64,000 bases of DNA from NCBI GenBank assembly GCA_036720245.1, contig DAIMNI010000002.1, positions 28,568-92,567 on the forward strand, read 5' to 3'. The notes under the pieces are model-generated. The model worked only from the letters and a program-made list of their open reading frames with translations, did no database searches and was not told where the DNA came from. Both the position numbers and the translations under genes were made by a program. The DNA is from JAAZMA01 sp036720245. GTDB lineage: Bacteria > Bacillota > Clostridia > Tissierellales > Tepidimicrobiaceae. This document shows positions 1 to 9,085 of the stretch, piece by piece (the first letter of the stretch is position 1; each line of letters starts with the position of its first letter).

Positions 1-42
1 AAATAGGGCATTGGCATATCTATTAGCTATTAATTTTGCCAT
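1..42 (-). CDS. atpH: ATP synthase F1 delta subunit, N-terminal fragment
   Basis: The first 14 codons of a gene that runs off the left edge read MAKLIANRYANALF, the usual opening of the F1 delta subunit, which joins the peripheral stalk to the F1 head. Its ATG lies inside the last codons of atpF, a 13-base overlap that implies translational coupling. Only the start is visible. Confidence 0.85.
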   Translation of the reverse strand, partial: MAKLIANRYANALF

Positions 43-542
43 TTAGACTTACCTACCTCATCTACAAATTTATCAATTAAATCCTCTTGAGCGGCCAAGT
101 TTAAATTTTCCCCTATAATTTTAGAGGCAATAAGTATGCCCATTTCTCCTGCTTCATTTTGTACTTCCATTAGGGCCTTTTCTTTTTCTACTTCTATTTC
201 TCTTTTGGCCTTATCTAATATATTTTTGGCTTCCTCTTTAGCTTCTAATATTATATCTTCTCTTACTTCTTCGCCTCGTCTCTTGCCACTTTCTATAATG
301 GCTTGAGATTCGCCTTTGGCTTCTTGAATTTGGATTTCATATTGGGATTTTAATTGAATAGCTTCTTCTTTAGTCCTATGAGCTCCATCTATATTATTTT
401 GAATATTTTCTTGTCTTTCATTTAAAGCTTTTGAAACTGGTTCATAAAGTAATTTCCTAAGTCCAAGGAATAATACTAAAAATGCTCCTAAGGTTAAGAG
501 CATATTTATCCATTCTGGTATGACTCTTACATCTATTTCCAT
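30..542 (-). CDS. atpF: ATP synthase F0 subunit b
   Basis: 170 residues, normal for the b subunit that forms the peripheral stalk of F-type ATP synthase. One membrane helix (about residues 12-33) is followed by a long, highly charged alpha-helical region rich in Glu, Lys and Gln (about 38-145), which forms the stalk dimer. A GGAGG ribosome site lies 7 bases before the ATG. It sits between atpE and atpH in the usual F0 order. The assignment rests on length, architecture and operon position more than on a catalytic motif, since subunit b has none. Confidence 0.95.
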   Translation of the reverse strand: MEIDVRVIPEWINMLLTLGAFLVLFLGLRKLLYEPVSKALNERQENIQNNIDGAHRTKEEAIQLKSQYEIQIQEAKGESQAIIESGKRRGEEVREDIILEAKEEAKNILDKAKREIEVEKEKALMEVQNEAGEMGILIASKIIGENLNLAAQEDLIDKFVDEVGKSKWQN

Positions 543-594
543 CTAAAAGCCTCCTTTTCCGTGAGGTAATGAGTAGGAGCCTATTGGCTCCTAA

Positions 595-879
<285 letters not shown>

Positions 880-909
880 TTATTTTCCTCCTCCCAAATT
901 TTAAAAAAA

Positions 910-1581
910 CTAATCTAAATTACCACCTATAAATACCATGGTTAGCATGGTAAATATAAAACTTTGTAGCACTCCTGAAAACAAGTCAAAATAAGCATGA
1001 AATGGCGGTGCTATAATTGGGGCTAAATAGCCCACAAAATTATAGAATAAAGTCATAATCAATACCCCTGACAATACATTTCCAAATAGACGGAAAGATA
1101 GGGATATTGGATTAGCCAATTCTCCTATAATATTCAATGGGGTTAAAAGGGGTAAAGGTTCAGTAAATCCCTTTAAATATCCAGGAAGCCCACTGTTTTT
1201 TAAGCCATAGTATTGAGTTAAAGTGAAAGTGATTAGTGCCAGTGTCAATGTTACACTATAATCTGATGTAGGCGGTGTAAACCCTATTAAACCTATTAGA
1301 TTGGCACATAATATAAAAGTTAGTAGGGTAAGTATAAAGGAACCAAATTCTAGATGGTTCTTTCCCATAGTATCTCCAACTATTTTATTTATCATCTCCA
1401 CATACATTTCTATTACATTTAAAAATTTTGAAGGCTTTTCATTTACATTTGCATTCTTGACCTTTTTATTTATTACGGCTGCAAATATCAATAGTGCAAT
1501 TACTATAATCCACACATTTACAATGGTATCTGGAATAGTAAAAGATTTGCTTCCTATCTTTACCAAAAACTCTATTGCCAA
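910..1581 (-). CDS. atpB: ATP synthase F0 subunit a
   Basis: About 223 residues with five or six membrane helices; forms the ion half-channels beside the c-ring. The essential stator arginine is Arg164 in NPISLSFRLFGN, preceded by Glu154 in GELANP. The start chosen is a TTG at 1581 with GGAGG 7 bases upstream; a longer reading from a TTG at 1602 would put the ribosome site inside the gene. It is followed by atpE after about 30 bases. Confidence 0.95.
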   Translation of the reverse strand: MAIEFLVKIGSKSFTIPDTIVNVWIIVIALLIFAAVINKKVKNANVNEKPSKFLNVIEMYVEMINKIVGDTMGKNHLEFGSFILTLLTFILCANLIGLIGFTPPTSDYSVTLTLALITFTLTQYYGLKNSGLPGYLKGFTEPLPLLTPLNIIGELANPISLSFRLFGNVLSGVLIMTLFYNFVGYLAPIIAPPFHAYFDLFSGVLQSFIFTMLTMVFIGGNLD

Positions 1582-1647
1582 GTTTTCCTCCCTCCTTTCC
1601 AAAATCCCTATTTAATAGTATAACAAATTTTTTAAGGCTAATTAAGT

Positions 1648-2031
1648 TTATTTAAATTTATTTGATAAATAATCCCAAATAGCTAGGGATATAATTGTAG
1701 TCTTTATTAATAATAATCCTATAGCAGTAGCAAGAAAACTTAAATAATCTGCTGTAGCTGCAATAATTAAAATTATAGCATAAATACTCATTCTAATAAA
1801 GTATTGTCTAACAGTATAATTATAGGCTCCATCTGGATTCATAAAGGCTGCTTTTTTCACCGACTTATCCATTAAAAGAAATGTGAGTATTCCAATTAAG
1901 GTGCCAAATATTAAACCAAGAATATATGGCTTTGGTTCTTTTGCGGCTATGAGAATTATACCCATAATTATTAAGGCTAAAATTAAGGTTTTTTTAATTA
2001 TGATTTGTACAATATTCTCATCACCTAACAT
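1648..2031 (-). CDS. atpI: ATP synthase subunit I (AtpI-like)
   Basis: 127-residue membrane protein with four predicted helices (about 14-31, 36-54, 78-95, 97-116) and no soluble domain. Position directly before atpB, size and hydrophobic pattern match the ATP synthase I family, which assists c-ring assembly and, in some species, magnesium supply. The family has low sequence conservation, so position carries much of the weight. Ribosome site AAGGAGTG precedes the ATG. Confidence 0.8.
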   Translation of the reverse strand: MLGDENIVQIIIKKTLILALIIMGIILIAAKEPKPYILGLIFGTLIGILTFLLMDKSVKKAAFMNPDGAYNYTVRQYFIRMSIYAIILIIAATADYLSFLATAIGLLLIKTTIISLAIWDYLSNKFK

Positions 2032-2059
2032 TTTTCCACTCCTTATGACTTCCTATGTA

Positions 2060-2272
2060 CTATTTTTTGTCAGTAAGTTTAAATAAATTCAAGAAACCCG
2101 CCCCTGCACCAATTATAATTAGTATTAGGGTAAATACCCCATTTAATTCTAACTTTCTATCAATTAGTCCACCTAAATATACTCCAATTAAAATGGGAGT
2201 TATAATAGATAGCCCTATTTGCGTTATTAAAACTAAATTTCGGTACATATTTTTGTCGTTTTTTTTGTTCAA
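2060..2272 (-). CDS. AtpZ-like small membrane protein
   Basis: About 70 residues with two membrane helices separated by a short loop containing GGLIDRKL, the pattern of the AtpZ/AtpI-like proteins that open many Firmicute atp operons. These partner AtpI in c-ring assembly or in divalent cation transport (family knowledge). The first in-frame ATG (2287) lies inside the ribosome site; a TTG at 2272 has GGAGG at good spacing and is preferred. First gene of the operon downstream of the promoter at 2416-2444. Confidence 0.75.
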   Translation of the reverse strand: MNKKNDKNMYRNLVLITQIGLSIITPILIGVYLGGLIDRKLELNGVFTLILIIIGAGAGFLNLFKLTDKK

Positions 2273-2415
2273 AAAAATAACCTCCATATTAATGGATACT
2301 TAATTGCCTAAATATAAATATACATAATATTTCACTAGATTGCAAATGTTTTATAATAGTTTATTTTTAGACAAGGTTTGAGGACTTATTTAGAATATAT
2401 TTCCACATTGCTAGA

Positions 2416-2444
2416 AGTATAACATAGAAAATTGTCGAATACAA
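2416..2444 (-). promoter_or_regulatory. Promoter of the atp operon
   Basis: TTGTAT (2439-2444), a 17-base spacer, and TATACT (2416-2421) with an extended TG one base upstream of the -10. It lies about 145 bases before atpZ, leaving a leader of roughly 135 bases. It sits immediately after the yhfW terminator, so the atp operon should be transcribed independently of the accessory block. Confidence 0.55.
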
Positions 2445-2454
2445 GCATTATGTA

Positions 2455-2499
2455 AACAAAATATTGGTGGCTTTTAGAATACTTCTAAAAGCCACCAAT
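2455..2499 (-). terminator. Intrinsic terminator after yhfW
   Basis: A perfect 17-bp inverted repeat (2463-2479 and 2483-2499) with a 3-base loop, starting 27 bases after the yhfW stop. On the minus strand it is followed by ATTTTGTTT. It closes the long yhf/opp transcription unit and insulates the atp promoter. Confidence 0.85.
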
Positions 2500-2525
2500 G
2501 TATTATATTGCTTAACAGATAATTT

Positions 2526-3734
2526 TTAATTCATTTCTATTAAGTTCATAAAACTAGTTCCATTTTCCGTATTCTCCACTTGAAAATAATCTGAAATAGT
2601 TGCAGCTACATCTGAAAGGGTAGCTCTTTCTCCTAAATCTACTTTATTTAGTTTTTTACCATATACTAATAAAAATGTTTTTTCTCTAGTATGCTGACTA
2701 AATCCTATGGTTGGGTCATTCCCATGGTCTGCAGTAATGAACAATATATCTTCATCTTTCATTTTATTTATAATATACCCAATATACTTGTCTACAATCA
2801 TTAATTTTTCTGCATATTTTTCCACATCCTGAGCATGTCCTGCCAAATCTGTTTCCTGTACTGTAGCCGCAATTATTCCATTTTTCATATATCCCATGGA
2901 TTCTACTACAGACTTCATTACCTTTTCAGTATCTACTGCTGGAATTTTATTGGCCTTTTCACATTGGATTACATCCTGCATTTTGCCTATTAAACTCACT
3001 TCATAATTGTTCTTAGATAAAATGGTACTTATTTGTTTTTCTGGATCAATTCCATATCCTAAATGTCTACTTATATAACCCTTATTATATACTCCAGATT
3101 TCGGTGAATTAACTCCAGTTAATCCATCTTCCCTAGTTTCAATACTATTTAATATTTTCTCTATACTTACACCTTCTCCACCAAGGGCTATTACCCTATT
3201 GACTTTTACTACAGATCTTACTTTTTCTCCTATATCTAAAACCTTGTCAAAAGGAATATAATCTAATGGAGCTGTTATATTATATATTTGCCCATAATCC
3301 GTTTCTATATTATCTGCCACCACTACCAAATCATCTACAAGTATATAGGGCTTATCTTCCTTAGGGAATTCTACCTTATGTCCACTCTCCCTTAATTTTT
3401 TTATAACATCTTCACGAAAATAGGAGAAGGGTTCCATTAGTGGTTTCTTTGGCTTTGTACCCATTATCTCCTGATGGCCTACAAAGCTATCAGCACCATG
3501 GTGTTCTAGATTTAATATTCCATAGCTTCCTATATTATCTACATTGCTCAATCTAGGATGTTTCAATATTTCATTAATACCTAGTTTTTCAAAACTAGGT
3601 ATTTCTATTTTTTCTGCATTATCTAATAAATGTTTAAAAGTATTTGCCCCCATATCCTGAGGTCTTGTTTCTGGCACATCTTCCATACATCCTACACCTA
3701 AACTATCTACTACAATTACAATAGCCCGTTTCAT
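2526..3734 (-). CDS. yhfW: YhfW, phosphopentomutase-like metalloenzyme
   Basis: 402 residues of the alkaline-phosphatase superfamily, DeoB branch. An N-terminal metal-binding Asp in VVDSLGVG, the mid-protein DLAGHAQD and the C-terminal TADHGNDPT with SQHTREK (about 334-352) are the paired metal ligands of phosphopentomutases and phosphoglycerate mutases. True DeoB converts ribose-1-phosphate to ribose-5-phosphate. Here the neighbours yhfX, yhfS, php, yhfT and yhfU match the E. coli yhf operon, so YhfW is the better name; its substrate is unknown but is probably a phosphorylated sugar. Last gene of the unit, 10 bases after yhfX, with AGAGGTGG before the ATG. Confidence 0.85.
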   Translation of the reverse strand: MKRAIVIVVDSLGVGCMEDVPETRPQDMGANTFKHLLDNAEKIEIPSFEKLGINEILKHPRLSNVDNIGSYGILNLEHHGADSFVGHQEIMGTKPKKPLMEPFSYFREDVIKKLRESGHKVEFPKEDKPYILVDDLVVVADNIETDYGQIYNITAPLDYIPFDKVLDIGEKVRSVVKVNRVIALGGEGVSIEKILNSIETREDGLTGVNSPKSGVYNKGYISRHLGYGIDPEKQISTILSKNNYEVSLIGKMQDVIQCEKANKIPAVDTEKVMKSVVESMGYMKNGIIAATVQETDLAGHAQDVEKYAEKLMIVDKYIGYIINKMKDEDILFITADHGNDPTIGFSQHTREKTFLLVYGKKLNKVDLGERATLSDVAATISDYFQVENTENGTSFMNLIEMN

Positions 3735-3744
3735 ATTTCCACCT

Positions 3745-4920
3745 CTATCTTAATCTATTACCTAAATTGTCATATATCCCAACTAATCTAGGATTTCCAT
3801 TGTCAATTCCCTTTATCAATGCAACCTCTGATCTAGTTACAAATATTTGGGTTCTAAAGGCATATACCACTGTGTCTCCAATATTTACTTTTCTATTCTC
3901 CAATTCTAATCCCCCATAATAATCAATATTTGTTGGGGATATATCTATAGCTTTTAATATATTGTCCAATCCCTTTTCCAAATTAGGTCCTACTATAGCT
4001 TTTTTTATATTTCCTCGCCTATAATATCCTCCACCATAGGCATAGGCCTCATTTCCATAAATATGGGATATTTCACTTATATATACCATCGCTGGAATTT
4101 CAGGCTGGTCTATATGAGCATTTATGGGAATTGTACCAGTAAAAGCATGGCCTGGTTCCCCATGGGTTCCACCTAGTTTTCTTATCATGGAAATAGTAGA
4201 TACTGAATTGGCACTAGGAAAGTTAATTTGTTCCAAGTTTAAGCCTAAATGTTCTTCTAATATTTTGGCAGCATCCAATAAAGTTTTTACATTATGAGTT
4301 TCTACTACCTTTTTTTCCTGTGAATTATATAACAAACACGGGAAAGAAGTAACCCCTACTATTTTCACTCCCTTGTATTCCATTATCTTTTTAGCTGATT
4401 CTATTAGTTCACTTTTCCTAAATCCTCCAGTCTGCCCTTCATATATTAAATCTTTATCATCTATAATCTTTAATATTATATCCTGGACCTTTCCCTGTTT
4501 CTCTGCTTCCTTAGAAATTTCTCTTGCCTTTTCTATAGTAAATACGGTAATTACCTCTGGATTAAGTTCTACTATTTCTTTTATCATATTAGAAGGAATT
4601 TGAACTAAATGCCCCACATTTCCTATTTTAATTCCATTTCTAGCCAAAACTAGGGCCTCCCAAGGATCTACTGCCACTGCCTTGTCAATGCCTACACTTG
4701 ATATTAATTTAGCTACCTCCGGGTTTCTACCAATTTGTTTAGTCATCATATATAGTTTTATATTGTTTTTATCTGCCTCTGCCTTTAATTTTTTCGCATT
4801 TTCTTCTATTCTATCTAAATCCAAAACATAAGTATTTGGCCTAATTTTACCTTCCTGATGCAAACCCATAGCTACTTCTATTAATTCAATATTTCTTCTT
4901 ATGCTTATATCTAAAAACAT
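3745..4920 (-). CDS. yhfX: YhfX, PLP enzyme of the alanine-racemase fold
   Basis: 391 residues. The N-terminal half is an alanine-racemase-type TIM barrel: strand TYVLDLDRIEENAKKL followed by Lys61 in YMMTKQIGRNP, the expected PLP Schiff-base lysine. The C-terminal part is a beta domain with HGEPGHAFTG and YAYGGGYYRRG. Fold-type III PLP enzymes racemise or decarboxylate amino acids; the substrate of YhfX is not established. The ATG follows the yhfS stop with no spacing (TAAATG), so the two PLP proteins are translationally coupled, with the ribosome site GGGGTGA inside yhfS. Confidence 0.85.
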   Translation of the reverse strand: MFLDISIRRNIELIEVAMGLHQEGKIRPNTYVLDLDRIEENAKKLKAEADKNNIKLYMMTKQIGRNPEVAKLISSVGIDKAVAVDPWEALVLARNGIKIGNVGHLVQIPSNMIKEIVELNPEVITVFTIEKAREISKEAEKQGKVQDIILKIIDDKDLIYEGQTGGFRKSELIESAKKIMEYKGVKIVGVTSFPCLLYNSQEKKVVETHNVKTLLDAAKILEEHLGLNLEQINFPSANSVSTISMIRKLGGTHGEPGHAFTGTIPINAHIDQPEIPAMVYISEISHIYGNEAYAYGGGYYRRGNIKKAIVGPNLEKGLDNILKAIDISPTNIDYYGGLELENRKVNIGDTVVYAFRTQIFVTRSEVALIKGIDNGNPRLVGIYDNLGNRLR

Positions 4921-6024
4921 TTATTCACCCCACTTTAATTCTGCATCTACTGCTTCTTTTAAAATTCTCATTATAGTATCCGCTCCTGCTCGCATAGGAT
5001 TTATTCTAATCATATAGTCTTCTAATTTAGGATTGGCTATTAGAAAGGTTCTCGATACTCTATAGAACATACTGGAGATTTCATATTTGGATTCTGAACC
5101 TATGGGATAGGGTGCAGCACCTAATTCATTTGCATGTTTTAAAACTCCCTTGGCTATAGGGCTTTCAAATTCCACCAGTATTACTCTAGATTGGGCATTG
5201 GCTATAAATGCAGATTTTATCCCTATTATTTCTCCCCTATTAATTCTTTCTACAACTTCATCCCCTACTTCTTTTTGAATAGCCAACATAATTGGAGCAT
5301 ATACTAAAGACCTTAAGGCTTCCATAGCCTCATGCCCTTGAACCTGGCTTCCTCCCGAATAATTGTCCTTATCTATAGCCTTTATGGTTTCTTTATCCCC
5401 TACTATACAGCCTATTCCCTCAGGACCTAATAGTTTAAATAATGAAAAGGCGGATATATCCCCGCCTAATTGTACCCCTATATTTTCTACTTTCATCACT
5501 ACATAATTATCGTCTATTAGTATATATAAATTAGGATTTATACTTTTTAGTTTTTCAATGACTTCTTTTAAATTATAATTATCTTGTATATTTTGCCTAG
5601 AATGTTGCAATAAACAAAAATCCAAATTCCTAATTTCTTTTTCATCTATACTACTTAAATCGTTAAAATCCATAAACACCTTTTTTAATCCCATAGAATC
5701 CATAATGCCTTTGGAAGTAGGATATATAGGAGCATTGTGAATTAGAATTTTATCCCCAGAATTTAGTTTTGCATTCATTACATTTCTAATGGCACCTGTA
5801 CCTGCCCCTCTCACCAATTTACAGGATTCTACACTAAAAAAGTCTGCCAATACTTCTTCTACTTTTTTAGTATATCTAGGCTTACCTAGTCCAGGTACCA
5901 CTCCATAATCCCCTGATTGTAAAAATTCATCTCCCCTAAAATGTCTCTGTATGGTATCTACTAATTTAAATTGTAATTCTTTTGCTTTTTCCATATCAAT
6001 AGTTTCTATAGGATAAGTCTTCAT
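4921..6024 (-). CDS. yhfS: YhfS, PLP-dependent aminotransferase-fold enzyme
   Basis: 367 residues of fold-type I. RGAGTGAIR (about 72-80) fits the PLP-phosphate loop, Asp171/Asp172 in ILIDDNYV the ring-nitrogen aspartate, and Lys197 in SLFKLLGPEG the Schiff-base lysine. The closest general relatives are class V aminotransferases and beta-lyases, so transfer or elimination at an amino group is likely, but the substrate is unknown. Coupled to yhfX downstream; AGGAGG precedes the ATG. Confidence 0.84.
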   Translation of the reverse strand: MKTYPIETIDMEKAKELQFKLVDTIQRHFRGDEFLQSGDYGVVPGLGKPRYTKKVEEVLADFFSVESCKLVRGAGTGAIRNVMNAKLNSGDKILIHNAPIYPTSKGIMDSMGLKKVFMDFNDLSSIDEKEIRNLDFCLLQHSRQNIQDNYNLKEVIEKLKSINPNLYILIDDNYVVMKVENIGVQLGGDISAFSLFKLLGPEGIGCIVGDKETIKAIDKDNYSGGSQVQGHEAMEALRSLVYAPIMLAIQKEVGDEVVERINRGEIIGIKSAFIANAQSRVILVEFESPIAKGVLKHANELGAAPYPIGSESKYEISSMFYRVSRTFLIANPKLEDYMIRINPMRAGADTIMRILKEAVDAELKWGE

Positions 6025-6040
6025 TTTTTAATTCCTCCTA

Positions 6041-6937
6041 TTACTTTAATAATCTATTAGGATTATCAATAAAAAATTTATCTATTATTTCTAAACTGAT
6101 ACCAGAATTTATTAGACTTGGTACAAATACATCTGTTAAATAGGAATAACCTATGCCATTATATTTTTTTAAATGCGATTTTCTGGTTAAATCTAAGGAC
6201 ATTACAATTTGGTCTTCGTGTCCTCTTTTTACTAATTCTTTAATTAAATTTATTCTATTTTCATCAGATTGATAATTAATTTTGCCTATGGTATCAAAAC
6301 CTAAATAACAGCCCTTGTCTGCTATTCTTAGATGATAATCTAAATCACCATTTAGATCCGTATGGCCTATTAGTACTTTCTCTAAATTTACCCCATTATT
6401 GTTTAACATCTCTATTTGTTCCAAGCCCATTGTGCCTAAAGTAGTATGGGTAAAAACTGGTTTTCCAGTTTCGAGATGGGCTCTACTAATAATATTAAAA
6501 AGCCTTTTTTCTGTATCCTTAATCTCATTATAGCTAGTACCAATCTCTCCTAAAACATGAGCCCTTATATTAGTACCATCTATCCCCTTTTCAATATCTT
6601 TAATTAATATTTTTATTAATTCCCTATCACTAAAATTAAAATAGTGTTGTGGCAAAAAAGGTTCTTTATAAAATCCAGTACTGGCTATAATATTTAGTCC
6701 CGTTTTTTTAGAAACCTCTGCCATGGTCAAAACATCTCTTCCCATACCACGATTAGTTACTTCTACTATTGTATCTATGCCTCTTTCTTGAATTTCTTTT
6801 AATTCTAATATTACCTCGTCCACATCGTTATAATTAGTGTCTGGGTCTTTTTTATGACTCGATAAATCCAAGGCAATATGTTCATGTATATAGGTTTTGC
6901 CAATACTATTTACATCTCCCATTATAGTTGTAATCAT
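6041..6937 (-). CDS. php: Php/YhfV, phosphotriesterase-family metallohydrolase
   Basis: 298 residues, an amidohydrolase TIM barrel of the phosphotriesterase homology type. Metal ligands are visible in order: His18 and His20 (IHEHIA), Glu131 (GEIGTS, where bacterial phosphotriesterase has the carbamylated lysine), His164 (FTHTTLG), His192 (GHTDLNGD) and Asp249 (SLDLTRKSH). The Glu bridge is typical of the lactonase and Php branch. The reaction is probably hydrolysis of a lactone, ester or phosphoester intermediate; the substrate is not known. Between yhfT and yhfS, the same neighbours as in E. coli. Confidence 0.87.
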   Translation of the reverse strand: MITTIMGDVNSIGKTYIHEHIALDLSSHKKDPDTNYNDVDEVILELKEIQERGIDTIVEVTNRGMGRDVLTMAEVSKKTGLNIIASTGFYKEPFLPQHYFNFSDRELIKILIKDIEKGIDGTNIRAHVLGEIGTSYNEIKDTEKRLFNIISRAHLETGKPVFTHTTLGTMGLEQIEMLNNNGVNLEKVLIGHTDLNGDLDYHLRIADKGCYLGFDTIGKINYQSDENRINLIKELVKRGHEDQIVMSLDLTRKSHLKKYNGIGYSYLTDVFVPSLINSGISLEIIDKFFIDNPNRLLK

Positions 6938-6970
6938 TTCTATTCTCCTATTTTCTATATTTATTTTAAT

Positions 6971-8281
6971 CTAATAGCACCCTATTAAATATAAAATATT
7001 TATAAATAAACCAAATGTAATAACTCCTATGGGTCCAATTGCTGTATTTGATAGAGACTTTTTTGAAATTTCATTTAAAAAATATAGTCCTAAAATCCAA
7101 ATATATCCTATTGCGGGAACTATGGCATTGGCTGCTAATATACTACCTATTAATAGGGATAGGTCAATTACTTTTGACATGGAACTACGACTATTGTCTC
7201 CCATTTCTTTTATACCAGGTAATTTATCCATAAGCCCAGCTATTTTATCTAATGATAATATTTCTAATACCATTATTAATGCGCCCAAAACAAATGAGGC
7301 TATTAGGCCAATAGTACCTGTATTTATTAATAATATAGCTGGTATATGAACTGCCTTAGTGCCTGCAGGAGAATATACCCCTGATATTATGGATGTGGTC
7401 ATAACTAAGGGTATAAAACCTAAGGTACGAACAAATGCTACCATTGCAGCTTCAGAATACTGCCCATTAGCAGTTAATATTAAAGAAGCTGGCCCTTCAG
7501 CTATTATTAATAAATTTGTAGCCAAGGCGACAATTCCTCCACTTATAGCTAGAATAACAATATTTTCTTTGATCTTTACAATATTATTTTTAAATGCTGC
7601 AAATGCTTCTTTTGAATTTTGTTCTCCCACATTATTATTTTTTAATGCTATAAATAACATGGCCATTATACCAAATAACATGCTTATGGCATTGGGGTCC
7701 AATTCAATATATATAGAATTAAATGAAAAACCACCAAATAAAGCAACTATTTGTTTTACTAAAATAGTTAATATTAGAACTATGCCACCTGTTTTTACTC
7801 CTGCCTGATAGCCTATTGCAATAGCAGGAAACACAGAAAATGAACTGGCTATTATACTGCCTATTGTTTTAAATTCTTCAACAAAGGCCACTGGCATTCT
7901 AGATAATAAGTTTAAAATAAACTTCATACCAAATAAGAGAAAAACTGCAAATAGCCCACCTATAATAGTAGCTAGCCATTTTCCTCTTTTATCATCTGGA
8001 AAATATATACCTATAATATCTGAGGTCAGCATAATAGTATTGGATATCATAATGCCTCCTACAATTGATATTGGAATTCCAAACCCCAATATCAACCCAA
8101 TGGAAATGGCAAAACTACCTGAAAACAATGATTTTCTATCCATATCTCCAGCTGTATATTGAGAAAATAGAGGTCGTATGCCATCATGAAAAACAGCAAT
8201 GCCTTGATTTGACATATAGGCACCAAGTCCGCCTAATAATGCCATAGTAAGAACTGTAAGGATATTTGTTTCAAATAACAA
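6971..8281 (-). CDS. yhfT: YhfT, polytopic membrane transporter
   Basis: 436 residues with about 11-12 membrane helices and no signal peptide or nucleotide-binding domain. The N-terminus has GGLGAYMSNQGIAVFHDGIRP, including a stretch also seen in other YhfT proteins by memory of the family. It is presumed to move the substrate or product of the yhf enzymes. Pairing with the small protein YhfU, whose start lies just upstream, is discussed as possibly PTS-like. Ends about 33 bases before php. Confidence 0.78.
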   Translation of the reverse strand: MLFETNILTVLTMALLGGLGAYMSNQGIAVFHDGIRPLFSQYTAGDMDRKSLFSGSFAISIGLILGFGIPISIVGGIMISNTIMLTSDIIGIYFPDDKRGKWLATIIGGLFAVFLLFGMKFILNLLSRMPVAFVEEFKTIGSIIASSFSVFPAIAIGYQAGVKTGGIVLILTILVKQIVALFGGFSFNSIYIELDPNAISMLFGIMAMLFIALKNNNVGEQNSKEAFAAFKNNIVKIKENIVILAISGGIVALATNLLIIAEGPASLILTANGQYSEAAMVAFVRTLGFIPLVMTTSIISGVYSPAGTKAVHIPAILLINTGTIGLIASFVLGALIMVLEILSLDKIAGLMDKLPGIKEMGDNSRSSMSKVIDLSLLIGSILAANAIVPAIGYIWILGLYFLNEISKKSLSNTAIGPIGVITFGLFINILYLIGCY

Positions 8282-8293
8282 TTAATACTCCCC

Positions 8294-8656
8294 CTATTTC
8301 TTCAATATTTCATCCATCAGTATTGGTATAATTTTCTCTGCATCAGTGTTTACGAAACCAAATGCCTGTTTTCCGTCCTGTACAGCTTTTTTAATTTCCT
8401 CTTCACTAAGGGTCTTGCCAGGAATACTTATTGAAATAGATTTATCAGCACCTATTATGCCAATAGCCATAGCCAGGGCTCCACCCGAACCTGTGGCACA
8501 GGAGCCAAAATAATAATCTGCTTGTCCAGATTTTACTGCAATTGCCCCTTCTATATCAGTTTTTACAGTAGTTTCCACTTCGCCATTGCCATATTCATTA
8601 ATAAGTTTTTCTATTTTCTGTTTATCCATTTGGCCACCGACTACAATTTTAATCAT
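8294..8656 (-). CDS. yhfU: YhfU, DUF2620 small protein
   Basis: 120 residues, soluble alpha/beta. It starts with strand IKIVVGGQMDK followed by a helix, and has a conserved middle ADYYFGSCATGSGGALAMAIG. The layout resembles PTS EIIB-like Rossmann domains, but the active-site cysteine expected at the end of strand 1 is absent (VVGGQ). Recognised as DUF2620/YhfU by sequence and by its place before yhfT; function unknown. Confidence 0.75.
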   Translation of the reverse strand: MIKIVVGGQMDKQKIEKLINEYGNGEVETTVKTDIEGAIAVKSGQADYYFGSCATGSGGALAMAIGIIGADKSISISIPGKTLSEEEIKKAVQDGKQAFGFVNTDAEKIIPILMDEILKK

Positions 8657-8684
8657 ATAAATCCCTCCATTTCAATATTTCTAT

Positions 8685-9047
8685 CTAATTATTGTTTTCT
8701 AAAATTCCTAAATGAAGTCCTATATACCCATATTCTGATTCAGGTATATTAATATCTAGTTCCTTTTCTAATTCTTCAATTAACGAAGGTATAATTTCAT
8801 AATTAGAAGAAGATTTTAATTCTTTCAATAGTGAATCATCTAAAGCTGCGATTTCTTCCCCTTTCTCAATCCTAGAAATGGTTAAGGCTATATGAGTTAC
8901 AAGCATGGAACCATTTTCTTCTGTAATTTTAATATTTAATCTGTCTTCTACCACTTTAATAAAATTCTCCAAGGCTTTTACTGTATCCCCATTAATTTGT
9001 TTAGTTTTTTCTAGTAAATCTAGTCTTTGTTTCAAACCTATATCCAT
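8685..9047 (-). CDS. Single PRD-domain protein (YhfY-like)
   Basis: About 120 residues forming one PTS-regulation domain. The two characteristic histidines are His55 in THIALTISRIEKG and His115 in YGYIGLHLG (numbered from the upstream in-frame ATG at 9056). PRDs are normally phosphorylated by HPr or EIIB to control antiterminators or activators, but no RNA- or DNA-binding domain is attached here. E. coli yhfY is also a lone PRD. The ATG at 9047 is chosen because AAAGG then lies 9 bases upstream; the ATG at 9056 abuts the ribosome site. Confidence 0.78.
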   Translation of the reverse strand: MDIGLKQRLDLLEKTKQINGDTVKALENFIKVVEDRLNIKITEENGSMLVTHIALTISRIEKGEEIAALDDSLLKELKSSSNYEIIPSLIEELEKELDINIPESEYGYIGLHLGILENNN

Positions 9048-9085
9048 ATTAACCATCCTTTATAATTTCAATATAAGCATAATAC

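Noticed and set aside
2526..3734. Plain phosphopentomutase deoB of nucleoside salvage
   Set aside because: The fold fits, but no nucleoside genes are near and all neighbours are yhf genes, so YhfW is the better assignment.
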